From: Krasilnikovozyma curviuscula
Taxonomy: Eukaryota; Basidiomycota; Tremellomycetes; Cystofilobasidiales; Mrakiaceae
Reading direction: 5' to 3'
Length of the DNA stretch: 64,000 nt
Assembly (NCBI GenBank): GCA_014825775.1
Contig: MVAQ01000030.1
Span: 62,001-126,000, forward strand
Shown: piece after piece, positions 11,619 through 22,422 of the stretch
Numbering within the stretch: the stretch's first letter is position 1
Layout of the letters: the number at the start of each line of letters is the position of its first letter
Notes under the pieces: model-generated
Told to the model about the DNA's origin: nothing
Database searches by the model: none
What the model saw: the letters and a program-made list of their open reading frames with translations, nothing else
Made by a program: the position numbers and the translations under genes

Positions 11619-14600
11619 CTACGGTTTCAAAAGCCACTTTTTAACCTCATCTTTTTCTCTCTTCAACCAAGCTGTACGATTTGACATCTCCTCCAGTGTC
11701 TGCGCCAATCTGCCAGCAAATTTGGACGTGTCCTTTTTCGAAAAGAAGGCTTTGAGGTCCTGATAATCTTCTGCAGTTGTGAGTGCACTGAACGCTGAAT
11801 AAACGAAACTGCCCAATTGCGCGTTACCGCTGAAACGTTTGTCAATCTATGAGATAGGGAGAGATAAAGCCTATTAGCAATAATATCTTCACACAAGACT
11901 ACATCATGGTAGCTTCAACTCACGTAATCAAAGCTCTCCTTGAACCATTGAGCACCTCGCCGTCTCGCAGAGTGATTGGCAGCGATAGAGCTGATGACGA
12001 TCGAAACATCTTGATCTTTGATATCAGAAGAGGTGATCATACCCAAGGTCTCTTCAATAAGAACAGCATCTGAAATGGCATTTGAGGAAGAGAATCAGTG
12101 CGATGCAACAGGTCAACAGGAAGGGTGAGGCGAATTACCTTGGGTGGAAGCCAACGCGATCATCACGTTGATCTTAGTGCTTGGATTAGGTGGGTGCCTG
12201 TAGACTTCCCTCAACTTCCTATACTCCTTTTCACCTCCAGATGAGACAGACTTCAGAGCATCAAATCGTACTGTCAGCTTCAAGCGATCCTTCAAATCCA
12301 GATCCAAAACGGGCTCTACTCACAGTGACGAAGATGGTGCGCTGAGCGTCAGGTGGAATCAAAGAATCATCATCTTTCTCCATATAAAGGTTGAACCTGT
12401 CCTTGATTTCTTGCAAAACAGGTTCGTATCCAGCTCCAGCAGCAGCCCCAATGATCAGACTCCTTAGCTCCCTCACTGCAGGCTCGTCATCGTCCTTGAA
12501 GTCAAATCCAAGTCTTTCGTAGATGGGGCCAAAGAGACTTTTCTTAATTTGATTGAGAGCCCTTTGGACATCTTCAGGCTGTTCCCACCAGACATTCGAG
12601 ACCAGACCAAGTGAGGAGACGACTTGAGTCCACACTAGCTCACTGTCCTCCCTAACAAGTTTTTTGACGAAAGCCAGAGCATCTGTGGTCTTTGAGTATC
12701 CACCGAAAGCCAATGCAAACACATCAGAGACAAGACCGACACGATCGCTGGCAGTGAGTGCTGATTCGGATGATTTGGAAGCTTCGTTACCAAGGGCTGT
12801 GAGTCGAGAGGGTGTGTAGAGGACGCGGTAAACACCAGTTGTGTTTGCGTTGAGTTTGAAGTTAGTGGATTCTCCGAAAGAGAAAGATCCTTCACGGAGG
12901 GTGAGGAGAGAGTGGTCGATAGTCGTCTCCCCAGAAGAGGCAATTTTGAGAATTTCAAGAGGAGTTGGCCTGATTCCGCAAGTTTGGTCAATAATCAACA
13001 ACGAACAAAGCAAGAACAATAGACGTACCAGATCGTTTCATCCTCTTCAGGCTTCACACCTCCTGAAGCCAAGAACCGATTCTGGCGAATTCTGACAGTA
13101 CCTTTTGAGGGATCTTCATCAACAGTCAAGACTGGGAAGCCAACTTTAAGAGTCCATGGACTGGCAATGGAGGCAATATCTAGACCAGAAGCTTGAGAGA
13201 TTCCATCCCACACTAAGCTCGAAATAATTGATGTGCGGTGTGTCAGTTTTCGAAAGAGACTAAATGAAATCGGAACTGACAATCGTTGGTCGTTGCATTC
13301 CCGTACAAATGTTTCTTCAGGTACAAGCTCACTCCCTTCAAGAAAACTTCTTTTCCAACCAAACTTTCTATCATTCTGAGAACTGCGTATGGAAGCAGCA
13401 ATAGACAAGAATGTGAATATATGGGTGTTACAATCAAGCTGGATATAAAGACGGAACTTACCACTTCCTCCTTTCGAATAACTGATGGAATCAAACACCT
13501 CATTGATGGTGTGTGGATCTTCAAGAGGAACTTGGATGGGATGCGAGCTCCTCTTCGAATCCAGAGTCATGGCTGTGAAGAGATGCGATGTGATGAATGA
13601 TTCTCTAACTTTCCACTCTGGGAAGAGGATGTCCGGTGCGATGAGTTCTCCGGCAAAGGTAGCGAACGATTCTTTGAGCCAAACTTCGTCCTAGTTGGTA
13701 TACACAAAAGGATCTCAACGGGATTGCAGCGATGAAGAGAAACAAAAGACAATGGTCTACTTACCCACCAACGAGTTCCAACGATATCTCCTAACCACAA
13801 GTGAGATATCTCATGTATTTGAGTACTTGCGACCGCTTTTCTGGCAGCAAGACCTGACGTCTTGTCATCTACTAGCAGCGCCGACGTTCTCGAGCAGATC
13901 AAGCCCCAATTCTAAGAATCGCAGCAACCCGACACATCAGTTTCTCTGAAGGTTCAAACAATTGCAAGAAGGTTGGAGCGATCTACTCACCTCCATAGCA
14001 CCAATGTCAAAATCGGTAGCAACGAGCGAGTCCAATTTTGCGAGAGGATACTCGATGTCAAACAGTTTCTCAAAGAGGGGCATTGCGAGTTTTGTGACGC
14101 TCAGCGCGTAATGACCTTCGTGAAATTCCATGTTAGCTTTGCTTCAAAAAGGGGACTCGATAATAGGTAAGGCGGTAGAGAAAGAGATGGGTGGGCTCAC
14201 ATTGATCGATGACGTCTTTGGTTGAGTAGAGCCTCAGAGGCTTCTTCTCACCAGAGAGCGACGTGTAGAAATCTTCAACGTATTCAAACGCACCATTTGC
14301 GAAAGCGAGGAGATACGTTGACATCTAGTTTCCGCAAAAGGTAGAGAAGCATGGAAAATCAGCGAGAAGGCGGTGGATAGACGAAGGTGGTGAAGCTCGA
14401 CTTACGGGAGGTGTCTTTCGGAAGGAAGTGACTTTCCAATCGGAGGACTTGAAGTCGTCCTTCAGGTCAGCCGAAACAGCGAGTTGAACAAGCTCATCAG
14501 AAGAAGCGCTTGTTCCCAATGGTGAATCAGAAATAGCTTGCTCCTGTCCAACAAACAAAAATCCCCCCGAACAATCAGCAACCGGTTCACCAAGACGCAA

Positions 14601-15473
14601 GCGTGACGGCAACTTACATTCGCGAGACTGGTCAGCTCGACCCGACTGATCATCTTGACACTAAACGTGGCCTTCAGCAGAGGCTCGTCGAACAGTGGGA
14701 GAGAACGACGAGCGTACGTCGGCTCGTGATGCGTCAGCGTGTACTGAAAATCCGCCTTCGACTTATTGCCGACGACAGCGTGAGCTGCATCAGTTGACGA
14801 TTTGGATGCGGAATACCGTGAGAGATAGTAACCCGTCATGGAGTTACTAAGATCGCTCTTGAAGGAGAGACGGAGGACGATATCTTGGCCTTTGATGAGT
14901 TTGTCCGAGAGCTGGATGTACAGCCGCTCGTACCTCTCGTCGATGCGGAGAGCATCCGAAGCGATGGACTTGAATCCTTTGGAGGTGGGAGTCGAAATAA
15001 ATGCTGTTTGAACTTTGACGGTCGATATGATATTGAGGACGATTGTCGAGGTGTTAGCGATGACTTTGAGGCTGTCACATACATCGCAAAGAGACTCAGA
15101 ACATAGCTCAGCGTAATGGTGGGGCAGATCACGTACTGAATATCTTCAGCTCCTGAGTAAGAATCAGTCTCAAGATCCGTCTTGATGACAAGGTCATAGT
15201 GCACCGGCTGGAGAAGCAACAAACCCAAGCTCAATAGGATTTCAATCTTAGCAAAATTGGGAGATCCTGTTGGCTTACCTTCAAGGTTAGAGGTAACCTG
15301 TAAGGGTCATCATCTTCAGCCTGAAGGGATCTGACCTTCTCCTTACAACCAAGCTCGAGGTCGCTCAGAGAATCCGCACCACGCGAGACCAACCTCTCTC
15401 GCTTCAAGTACTTGTTCTTGACAGCAACCAGAAGACCAGCAGCCAATGCTGTAGCTGCTAACGTCTCCTTCAT
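11619..15473 (-). CDS. M1 zinc aminopeptidase, copy B (inverted paralogue)
   Basis: Fourteen exons read right to left: 15279-15473, 15137-15207, 14618-15071, 14406-14543, 14201-14324, 13991-14115, 13765-13911, 13462-13690, 13281-13382, 13029-13212, 12324-12969, 12139-12250, 11924-12069 and 11619-11846 (966 aa). Exon 2 and exons 5-14 have exactly the same lengths as in copy A. GAMEN is kept across exons 6/7. The zinc motif reads HEISHLWLGDIV, so HExxH is intact, and the third ligand lies in WLKESFATF. Residues around the active site differ from copy A (Gln-Trp-Phe to Leu-Trp-Leu), so substrate preference may have shifted. The N-terminus is short and hydrophobic (MKETLAATALAAGLLVAV), an anchor or targeting segment. 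No internal stop or frameshift is seen. Confidence 0.95.
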
Positions 15474-16519
15474 CTAATTCGTATTCTGTTTTTGATTTGC
15501 GATCCTTGTTATCTGGGACGACCTCGTCTGACAACGCCGTTTCCAGCGGAACAGTTACAGGTCTCAGTCCGCTGGCTCTCTAACGAAGCACGAAAGTAGT
15601 AGACCCACCTCCTGCTTGTGTAGAAATGAAGAGCTGGTTGACTATAGCCTTGATTTATCTAGGTCAGCGTTGGAACATTAAAGCTTGAAGTCAGCATCTA
15701 TCTCATTGGAGGAGGTCGTTCGATCCGTCCACTAACCCGTCGGGTCGAATAGCAGCCTGCACCGATCTAGTTCAGCCAGGTTATACTCCAATAGAAGAAC
15801 TGAATGCTCGACTCCCTTGTCAGCTGTATGAGCCGTCCTTTCTGAGTATTCGGGAAAGTCGTTGCGGGACGTCCATTCATGCGGCTGGGAAAGCACTGTA
15901 CTTCAAGAAGTCCCAATTTTGGTCGAATTCCAGCTGGATTTTTTAACGGAGCTTTAGAAGATATCTGATATGGCAGATACCAAGACGCATTGGAAATGTC
16001 CTGGAAAGAATCCCTGGGCTGGAGCTTGCGTTATCAGCACCGCTGTTTCGTACGCCTCCTGGACGAGCACGGTTGAGTTGCGAGGTAAGTTCTGCGAGAT
16101 ATGATCGCAGTGATTATGAACAGAAACCATCACGGCGGTCAAGATCACGAGAGAAGTGATGATGAAGATGAGGAAACCGAGCAGTCTTAAGAGATCGATG
16201 CGGATGATCAAGACCGGACGCCATTCTATAAAGAGCATGTACTTTCCAAATTGATCCCCACTAGTAATAAATTGTCTATCTACACGTCGTCGTACGTCGT
16301 ACGGCCCTTTCCTCCAGCGAGAATCGAGCGCAAGGGACATTGCGCTGATGGTCAACCACATCAGGGAGCGCAATTAACACGAAGCTACGCGCTCTGTATC
16401 AAGGTCTCCTCATACGCATAGGCGTTCAAGAGATTTCTTGTGAGCTTATGGAGAAGCACTCACTGCTAAAGGTTTGACAAGACCAAGGAAAAACCCTTGT
16501 GATTCCCTCAGGCGCTACG
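15474..16519. other. intergenic region between aminopeptidase B and the micro-ORF/bL9m
   Basis: Promoter side of aminopeptidase B on one end and of the bL9m locus on the other. It contains one weak membrane-type open frame (15954-16373, listed separately) and a small repeat of GTACGACGTACGACG type near 16283-16303. No other structure was recognised. Confidence 0.4.
15954..16373 (-). CDS. possible small membrane protein (weak)
   Basis: A 139-codon open frame starts with ATG and has one strong hydrophobic segment (IDLLRLLGFLIFIITSLVIL, about residues 58-77), preceded by a basic stretch. No family is recognised, and no intron with matching phase was found, which is unusual for this window where almost all genes are split. 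It lies in the promoter side of aminopeptidase B. It may be a chance frame or one exon of an unresolved gene. Confidence 0.22.
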   Translation of the reverse strand: MRSLMWLTISAMSLALDSRWRKGPYDVRRRVDRQFITSGDQFGKYMLFIEWRPVLIIRIDLLRLLGFLIFIITSLVILTAVMVSVHNHCDHISQNLPRNSTVLVQEAYETAVLITQAPAQGFFPGHFQCVLVSAISDIF

Positions 16520-16915
16520 ATGGACATGGATTGGACTCGACCCGTCAAAGCCTTCCTCATCAATTCGCTCTGGCCCTCTATTTCACTGGTATGTCCAGAG
16601 GTTCTGCTTACTCGTTGCTATCGCTGAACTCTTATTTGTGAAAAGAATATTTATCTGACTGTTTTTGTGCCTGCTGTTGCGTTTCTGACCCTGTCACCTC
16701 CCAGCTGCATTTTTACCAGCAACAGCCTTCTCATACAAACCTCAAAACCGAAACTTACCGGTCTTTGGAAACTCCTTCTAGTGAGTTCCGCTGGGCTTTG
16801 AGTTAAGCAATGACTGAACAGAGCTCGAACTGATCATTTTCTCAAACTTCTAGCCCGCCTGGAAACATTGTCTTTTCACAACTTCTTACCAGCTCACTTA
16901 CTACGTCAACTCTAA
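16520..16915 (+). CDS. candidate three-exon small ORF upstream of bL9m (68 aa)
   Basis: Exons 16520-16588, 16705-16780 and 16854-16915 join in phase with donors GTATGT and GTGAGT, acceptors CCCAG and TCTAG, and a CTGAC branch-like site in the first intron. The product begins MDMDWTRPVKAFLINSLWPS and has one moderately hydrophobic stretch near its start. No family is recognised. Its stop codon is only 10 nt before the ATG of bL9m, too close for a separate fungal promoter. The segment may therefore be a spliced 5' leader of bL9m with an upstream ORF, or the first cistron of a bicistronic message. If the second intron is retained, the frame still ends soon (after ...ETPSSEFRWALS). Confidence 0.4.
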
Positions 16916-16925
16916 TACCTCTCTG

Positions 16926-17815
16926 ATGGCCACCTTTTCAATGTCTCGGTCCTCCTCTAGGATAGCAGCTTTGGCTTCAAAACGAACCTTCACCACCTCC
17001 CCTTGCACCGGCGCTCTGGCTAGGATAGCTGGTGGACGAGAGTCGGAGTGGTATGTGCCAGAGAAGGAAGAGAGTGCTATTAAAGTAGTCCTACTGAGAA
17101 GTCTACCGAAGTACGGTGAGAGAGGTACGTCCAGAGGTTCTCTTTACTTCGCCCATGTACACCTACATAAAAAAAAAAGTTGGGGAAGGAGTTTCGCTGA
17201 CCTTGTTCTTCTGGTGATCTAGGTGACATAATTGCAGTTGACAGATCGCATATGAGAAATAATCTCTACCCTAAAGGCAAAGCAGACTACATCGTCAAAG
17301 GCCGTAATGGTGAAATCGTCTGGCCCGAACTCAGTCAAGCATCCTCCTCTGCACACGACGACGTCTATTCTCTCCCCAAATTAGTACAGCAGCCGACCTC
17401 TGGATACGTGCCCAAGGGTGAATCCGAACTACCCAGGCTGCAGCAGCTGAAAAAGGCGACCTTCAAGCGGGCGTTGATTGCGCATCCACCTTCACCTTCA
17501 GCCTCCTCTACGGCAGAACAACAGCAGCAGGCGATTCATGGTTCAGTCACGCTCAAAACCATCTCGGATGTCTACAACGCTCCGGCGCACGTCACATTTA
17601 CCTGGCCTTCTGAGCTCGATCAGCCTGGCCTCGTCACCTCCGGAGCGGGCACAGCGAGGGTCAAGAGCACAGGAACTTATGTTGTCAGGGCGAAGGATCA
17701 GTATGGTGATGAGCTCGATTTGGAGTTTGCCGTCGTGGGATTGGGAGAGCATGAGACAGTCGAGGACGACTTGGTGTTGGAGATCAGAGACGAGTTTTTG
17801 TCAGAGCAGCAATAG
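16926..17815 (+). CDS. mitochondrial large-subunit ribosomal protein bL9m
   Basis: Two exons, 16926-17124 and 17223-17815 (263 aa). The N-terminus is Ser/Arg-rich and free of acidic residues for about 35 positions (MATFSMSRSSSRIAALASKR), a typical mitochondrial presequence. The spliced core reads KVVLLRSLPKYGERG then DIIAVDRSHMRNNLYPKGKA, the N-terminal bL9 domain (lengthwise strand, glycine, then R-N-x-L-x-P-K-G). Yeast calls the homologue Mrpl50. The remainder, about 190 residues, is a fungus-type extension without a recognised motif. The alternative start at 16941 (second Met) would shorten the presequence only slightly. Confidence 0.87.
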
Positions 17816-18227
17816 ACGTTGCCAGCTTGGGATGGCATGGCGCAGTATGTTTTCCATTGATAGGATAGACCTGTCAATACAGTACAGTCCTGGAGTGTCA
17901 CAGAAAGCAAGGCGGGGGGAAATCATGTTTGAACTGTACCAAATGTAGCTCCTCAATGTCAACAGCACGGCACTCTTTCTCAGAGATCCACAGTGTTTGA
18001 CCAGGTAAAGTCTCTGTGATCGCTCTGGTTCGTAAAAGGCACTTTTCATCGATGTTTTAGTAATGAATGTTGAGAGTCTGAACAAGGTCAGCATTATGTT
18101 CTGATGACATATCTGTTCACGCCAGACAGTTCGTGTGCTGTCACCTTTCACAAACACCATCGGTGCAAACAATCTGTGTTGAGTTGAAATAGTTCACTTG
18201 AAAGATCTGTGATTATCATCACACAGT
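17816..18227. other. convergent 3' intergenic region
   Basis: Lies between the 3' ends of bL9m (plus) and the mitochondrial RGG protein (minus). It should hold both polyadenylation regions. Nothing else was recognised. Confidence 0.5.
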
Positions 18228-19805
18228 CTACATCTTCATCAAGGACAGCCCCATAACATCTGGCACATCCATAGGAATCCCAAGCTTCCTCCTACCTTTC
18301 CGACCATTGTTACCAAAAGTCTTGTTACTCCAACGAGGATCATTGCGCCTTTCATTTGTCCTCCACTCCTCCAGCGCATTCTTGAGAGCCTCGCCATCCA
18401 AAGCCCTTTCTTTCAAATCGCCCATAGCTTTCTCACTGATGCTCGACGTCGGCATTTGCAAGGCTGTGCTTGTGAGTTGGGCTAATCTCAACGCTGGGCT
18501 GTGGTGTGAGAGGTGTCGAGGGCCTGACAATGAGAGAGCAAGGTACTGGGCAGCTTCAACTGGTGACGCGTCTGACTTTGTTGATGGGTTTGAAGGCTGG
18601 TAGATACTGTAGTCACCCGTCTCGCGTTGGTAGGTCTCGAACAGTTTGCCGAAATGGTTTGTTGGTGGAAGAGCTGCCTTCTTCACACTTTGAGGGATTC
18701 CTCCTTCGTTGGATTGAGAGAGCCAAGACTTGACTGACACAGAGTTGGCAAGCGGCTTTGGAATCATCTGTTGGAGTCCGTTGTCGCTCGAAGGAAGTGG
18801 TGTTTCTGATGCGAAGATGCTAAGACGGGGTGCGAGTGATGGAACCTTGGTGGGACCAGCCCAAGTGGGCATGTACGCGGCGTCAGGGTCCGAGAAGGCC
18901 TCCTTTGGACGCCTACCCAATGCAGGGCGAGCTGCACCACCACCTCGCCCGCCACCTCTTCCACCCCTCATTGCACCACCATTGCGACCACGCTCCATGG
19001 CTGCTCTAGTAAATGGAGCCGGGGGGGAGCGATTGCCAATGTTCGAGCGAGGTTGTCTGTCCAGAGTGCGGTTGCTTTTGATAGTTGTCCACTTTTTGGT
19101 ATTGGATGAAGTCGAGGTAGAAGGAGCAGTGGTTTCCTCAAAGAGGACGTCCGAGATGTCCGTCTTCCTCATGTTCATTACATGCTCTTCTGGAACAGAG
19201 TTTTTGGTCGATTCTTGAGATAACCCGGTGAAGGCTGAGGCTGATGGAGCTGTAGTTGGTACTGGAGTGGATGAAGCGAGTTCTGCTGACACATCACGAG
19301 TTGTAGACTTAATAGGGCGAACAGTAGCTGTTATTGGGGGTCGCGACAGTGGTGAAGATGAAGGGGACCGTTTTGTCGAAGGTGATTTCTTAGGTCGAGG
19401 TGCAAGGAAGGAGATGACTGGGCTTTTGCGAGCAGGAACTGGAGGAGCATCATCGAACTGGCCAGGAACTTCTTTGAGGTTTGTTCGGGACCTGAAAGAT
19501 GTCCTCTCCTGAGAAGCAGTCGCAGCGCCGGCTTCGCGGAGGCCACCTGGTAGCAACGACGCACTCGCACTCCCTATCTGTGCCTTTCCATTACTCGACG
19601 ACACGGTAGTTTCTACAGTCAACCATAGAATGTCAGTTGAAAGCAGAAAAGATGCATAACGAAAGTCTTCTCCTCCGGGACCTGGCAACAAAAGAAGCTT
19701 CTACTCACTTCCAAATGTGAAAGCTCCAGCATCGCCCCTACCTGCGGCAGTTGAGTAGTGACATATGCTTCGAGGCAATGCTCGCCTAGCGTTGGCTTGA
19801 AGCAT
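18228..19805 (-). CDS. mitochondrion-targeted Ser/Pro-rich protein with an RGG stretch, function unknown
   Basis: Two exons, 19709-19805 and 18228-19612 (493 aa), with matching phase over a 96-nt intron. The first exon encodes MLQANARRALPRSICHYSTA, a clear mitochondrial presequence: Arg-rich, no acids, ending in a Tyr-Ser-Thr-Ala cleavage-like site. The middle is Ser/Pro/Lys low complexity. Around residues 230-255 a Gly/Arg run (RGGRGGGRGGG) resembles an RNA-binding RGG box. The last 150 residues look folded, with HFGKLFETYQRETGDYSIYQ and a basic end (GNNGRKGRRKLGIPMDVPD). It could be a mitochondrial RNA-binding or ribosome-associated factor, but that is inference from targeting and the RGG box only. 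Confidence 0.75.
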
Positions 19806-20339
19806 TTCAAAAGCTGACTTGGAAGGTCTGCGAAATCAGGTGGTAAAAAAGGTGTCAAAAGCCCACCCTTAGCACTACAAGCTTCAGACAAAATGGAAGG
19901 CCCACAAATATATCCCAACCAAGAAAAGCTGCTCTCTCGCTTTTACTTGAAGTGTTCTCGAGGTCAAAAACGAGGAGAGGAATCTGCGTTGAAAAAAAAT
20001 GGATCAGAATCACTTCACAAGCTATGCTTTAGCCCGGAAAGCCTCAAAAGACACTCATACACAGGAGGGAGACTCTGATTATGATAAAAGTGTTTACTTA
20101 CAGAGGTAAAGAATGGTTGACCGGCGAAATGGACTTGCGTGCAGCTCTTTTCTTTCTCTCACAGAACGTGAGTGTTGCCACGAGATGACAGACTTGCAAA
20201 GATGGGTATAAAACTGTGGGTATTCGGTGTACATAGCAGTAACATTAAGCTTCTTTGAATGAAGCTCTGTATATGGTCTGATCGGGTCCAGAGATTGGTT
20301 TTAAGTTCCCTGGTTTACATTTTTTAGATTCTCATCCTC
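19806..20339. other. gene-free stretch
   Basis: Between the start of the mitochondrial RGG protein gene and the 3' end of the CstF64 gene, both on the minus strand. It should contain the promoter of the former and the polyadenylation region of the latter. Nothing else was recognised. Confidence 0.45.
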
Positions 20340-22111
20340 TCATGCTGCACCAAATTGAGCACGCTATAATAGGTTGAAGTCCAGTTCGTGAGTGGGACTG
20401 TCTCTCAGGAAAAGCTGAAAAGGTGCAACTCACTAGCGCCATGATACTGCTCCTCTGATCCGGCGGCAAAGCATCGATTTGTTCCCTTGTGAGAGCGAGA
20501 ACCTGTTGAATCATTTGCTGCTGTTCAGGGGCCAGTCCAGCTAGTTTAGGATTTGGACCAACAGCAGGAGGTAGCGGTGGGGGAGGTTGAGCGTAAGGAT
20601 TCGGTGGTGGGTAACGAGAGGGGGTTCCTCCTCCGTAAGCAGCCGCCGGTAGCGTAGGCGGAGGTGGTGGTGGATATCCAACTGGTTGTAGTGTTGGGGG
20701 TGGCGGTGCTGGGTATGATGTTGGTGGTGCATTTGTTGGTGTTGATTGAGCCATCATGCGCTGTTTCAACACGACGAAAGACATGCGAACGAGTGAGAAC
20801 CTTGAATACTGAAATGATACACTTTAAGAAACTAAAACTGACCTGAATGATAGCCGGATCCACAATGCCCATCATCAGCATACCCTGGAACAAAGCGTAA
20901 GCTAGTTGAGGGTGAGCAGTGAGGATCTGTCGAGCCTCATTTGGACTCTGCTGTATGATCCCCTAGAGTTGAGACAGATATTAACAGTAAGAAAGGGCAG
21001 ATTGATAATTTGAGACGGTGAATTACTCACCTTCATCCTACTCAATACCTCTTCCAGCTGAACGGGAGGAATAGCAGCCAGCGTCATGGTGATCGCATCC
21101 GTCGAACCGACACCTCTCTCAAGATCTCTGCCTCTTGGGGGATCTGTCACCAATGACATAGGAGGTGCATTGATTGCCGACGATTCAAGTTGGATAGCTT
21201 CGGTGTCTTGTTGGAATGTTACTGAGAGTGGTCGACCTTTGACGATGTAACCATTCAGGTTTCGGACAGCTGATGCTGCTGTTTCGGCATCTACAAAGCA
21301 GATCAAAGCATATACAGGGCACGGTGAGTTGTTGTACAATAGCACGCAAAAGAGTGTGAAGCGTACCGTCTGCAGTATCACACAACAAGGTCAATGAACG
21401 TAGACAGCACGAGAAAGAGGAACAGGTGTGTCAGATATTGCACAGACTCTGAAAAGAAGGGCTCTTGTGACTTCAAAGGATGAAGGTCCCTGGGTTCCCG
21501 AGGAAGAGTCGTTCACACCACTTTCAGTAACATGAACACAAATGGTACAGATTTGTTCATCTTTTGGGTACAAAGGTAGTCCATTAGAGAACAACACTCA
21601 TCCCTTCCGTATGATGAAACCAATGACTGTAGGCGGGGGGTTAACCAAAGCAGAGCAAGGACTCACAGAAATCAACAAAACCGAATCCTTTTGCCTTCCC
21701 TGAATCCTGATGAAACGCCAGTCTAACAACGGCAAAGAATACAGAGTCAAAAGTACAAAACAAAGGTGCGATCTCTGTCAGACAGAAAGTAGCCAGCACG
21801 ATGGAAGCTTCACGAGCGACACACAAATGCTCACCTTGCTTTTGCGACCGGCCCAGCTTCACTCATGACAGCCTGAAGCTGCTCCTCTGACATATCACTA
21901 AAAACCCACGAACGAATCCATCGATTCCTGGTCTGGGGTCAACGATTTACGAGAAAGAATTGCTTACTATGGGACATTACTGACTGTAGAATTGGAATAA
22001 CCAGGGAAAAAAGACCGTCAGTCATCCGAAATCTATGCACCCACTCAAATGCACCAACGAGGAGAATGACATACCGTATACTCCTCGTACGTTTGCTCGG
22101 GAAGGAGCCAT
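20340..22111 (-). CDS. RNA15: cleavage stimulation factor 64 kDa subunit (CstF64 / Rna15)
   Basis: Eight exons: 22075-22111, 21968-21983 (16 nt), 21835-21897, 21667-21722, 21031-21290, 20843-20962, 20434-20760 and 20340-20363 (300 aa). The N-terminal RRM reads RGVYVSNVPYDMSEEQL (RNP2 region) and KAKGFGFVDF (RNP1). The hinge domain includes QSPNEARQILTAHPQLAYAL, which binds CstF77/Rna14. A Pro-rich linker follows. The short C-terminal helical domain carries VLALTREQIDALPPDQRSSI. Rna15 binds the GU-rich element in pre-mRNA 3'-end processing. Exon 2 is only 16 nt but is needed to complete RNP2. The intron before exon 5 (21291-21660) is 370 nt, several times the local norm. The last exon has just eight codons. 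Confidence 0.93.
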
Positions 22112-22422
22112 ATCGTCCTGAGTGTCTTAATTCGCCCTCTAGAAGACCTGTCTCTGATTGATGGTGGCCCAAGAGAGCTTGAAACGTCTATTACTGTCGT
22201 TCAATACCTACACTAGAGATACGATAAGAATATCCAGCGGTTTGACGAGACGCGGAAGTGTTGATTGAAGCGTCGGGGTGCAAGTTGGGCGACAGAAGAG
22301 ATCTCACTGGAAGTCCCCCTTCGAAGCGAGTGGCGCAGGAAGGAAGATTAAAAACAACAAAAACTTGCTAAGTAACAGCAGAACGGTTGTTGAGTATATT
22401 GTTCTATCATCACAGACAAGAA
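22112..22422. other. gene-free stretch, promoter side of CstF64 gene
   Basis: About 310 bases between the CstF64 start and the uL4m stop, both on the minus strand. No gene or recognisable element was seen. Confidence 0.45.

Noticed and set aside
18730..19218. 162-codon plus-strand open frame
   Set aside because: Antisense to the Ser/Gly-rich mitochondrial protein. Its Pro-rich stretch mirrors Gly-rich codons.
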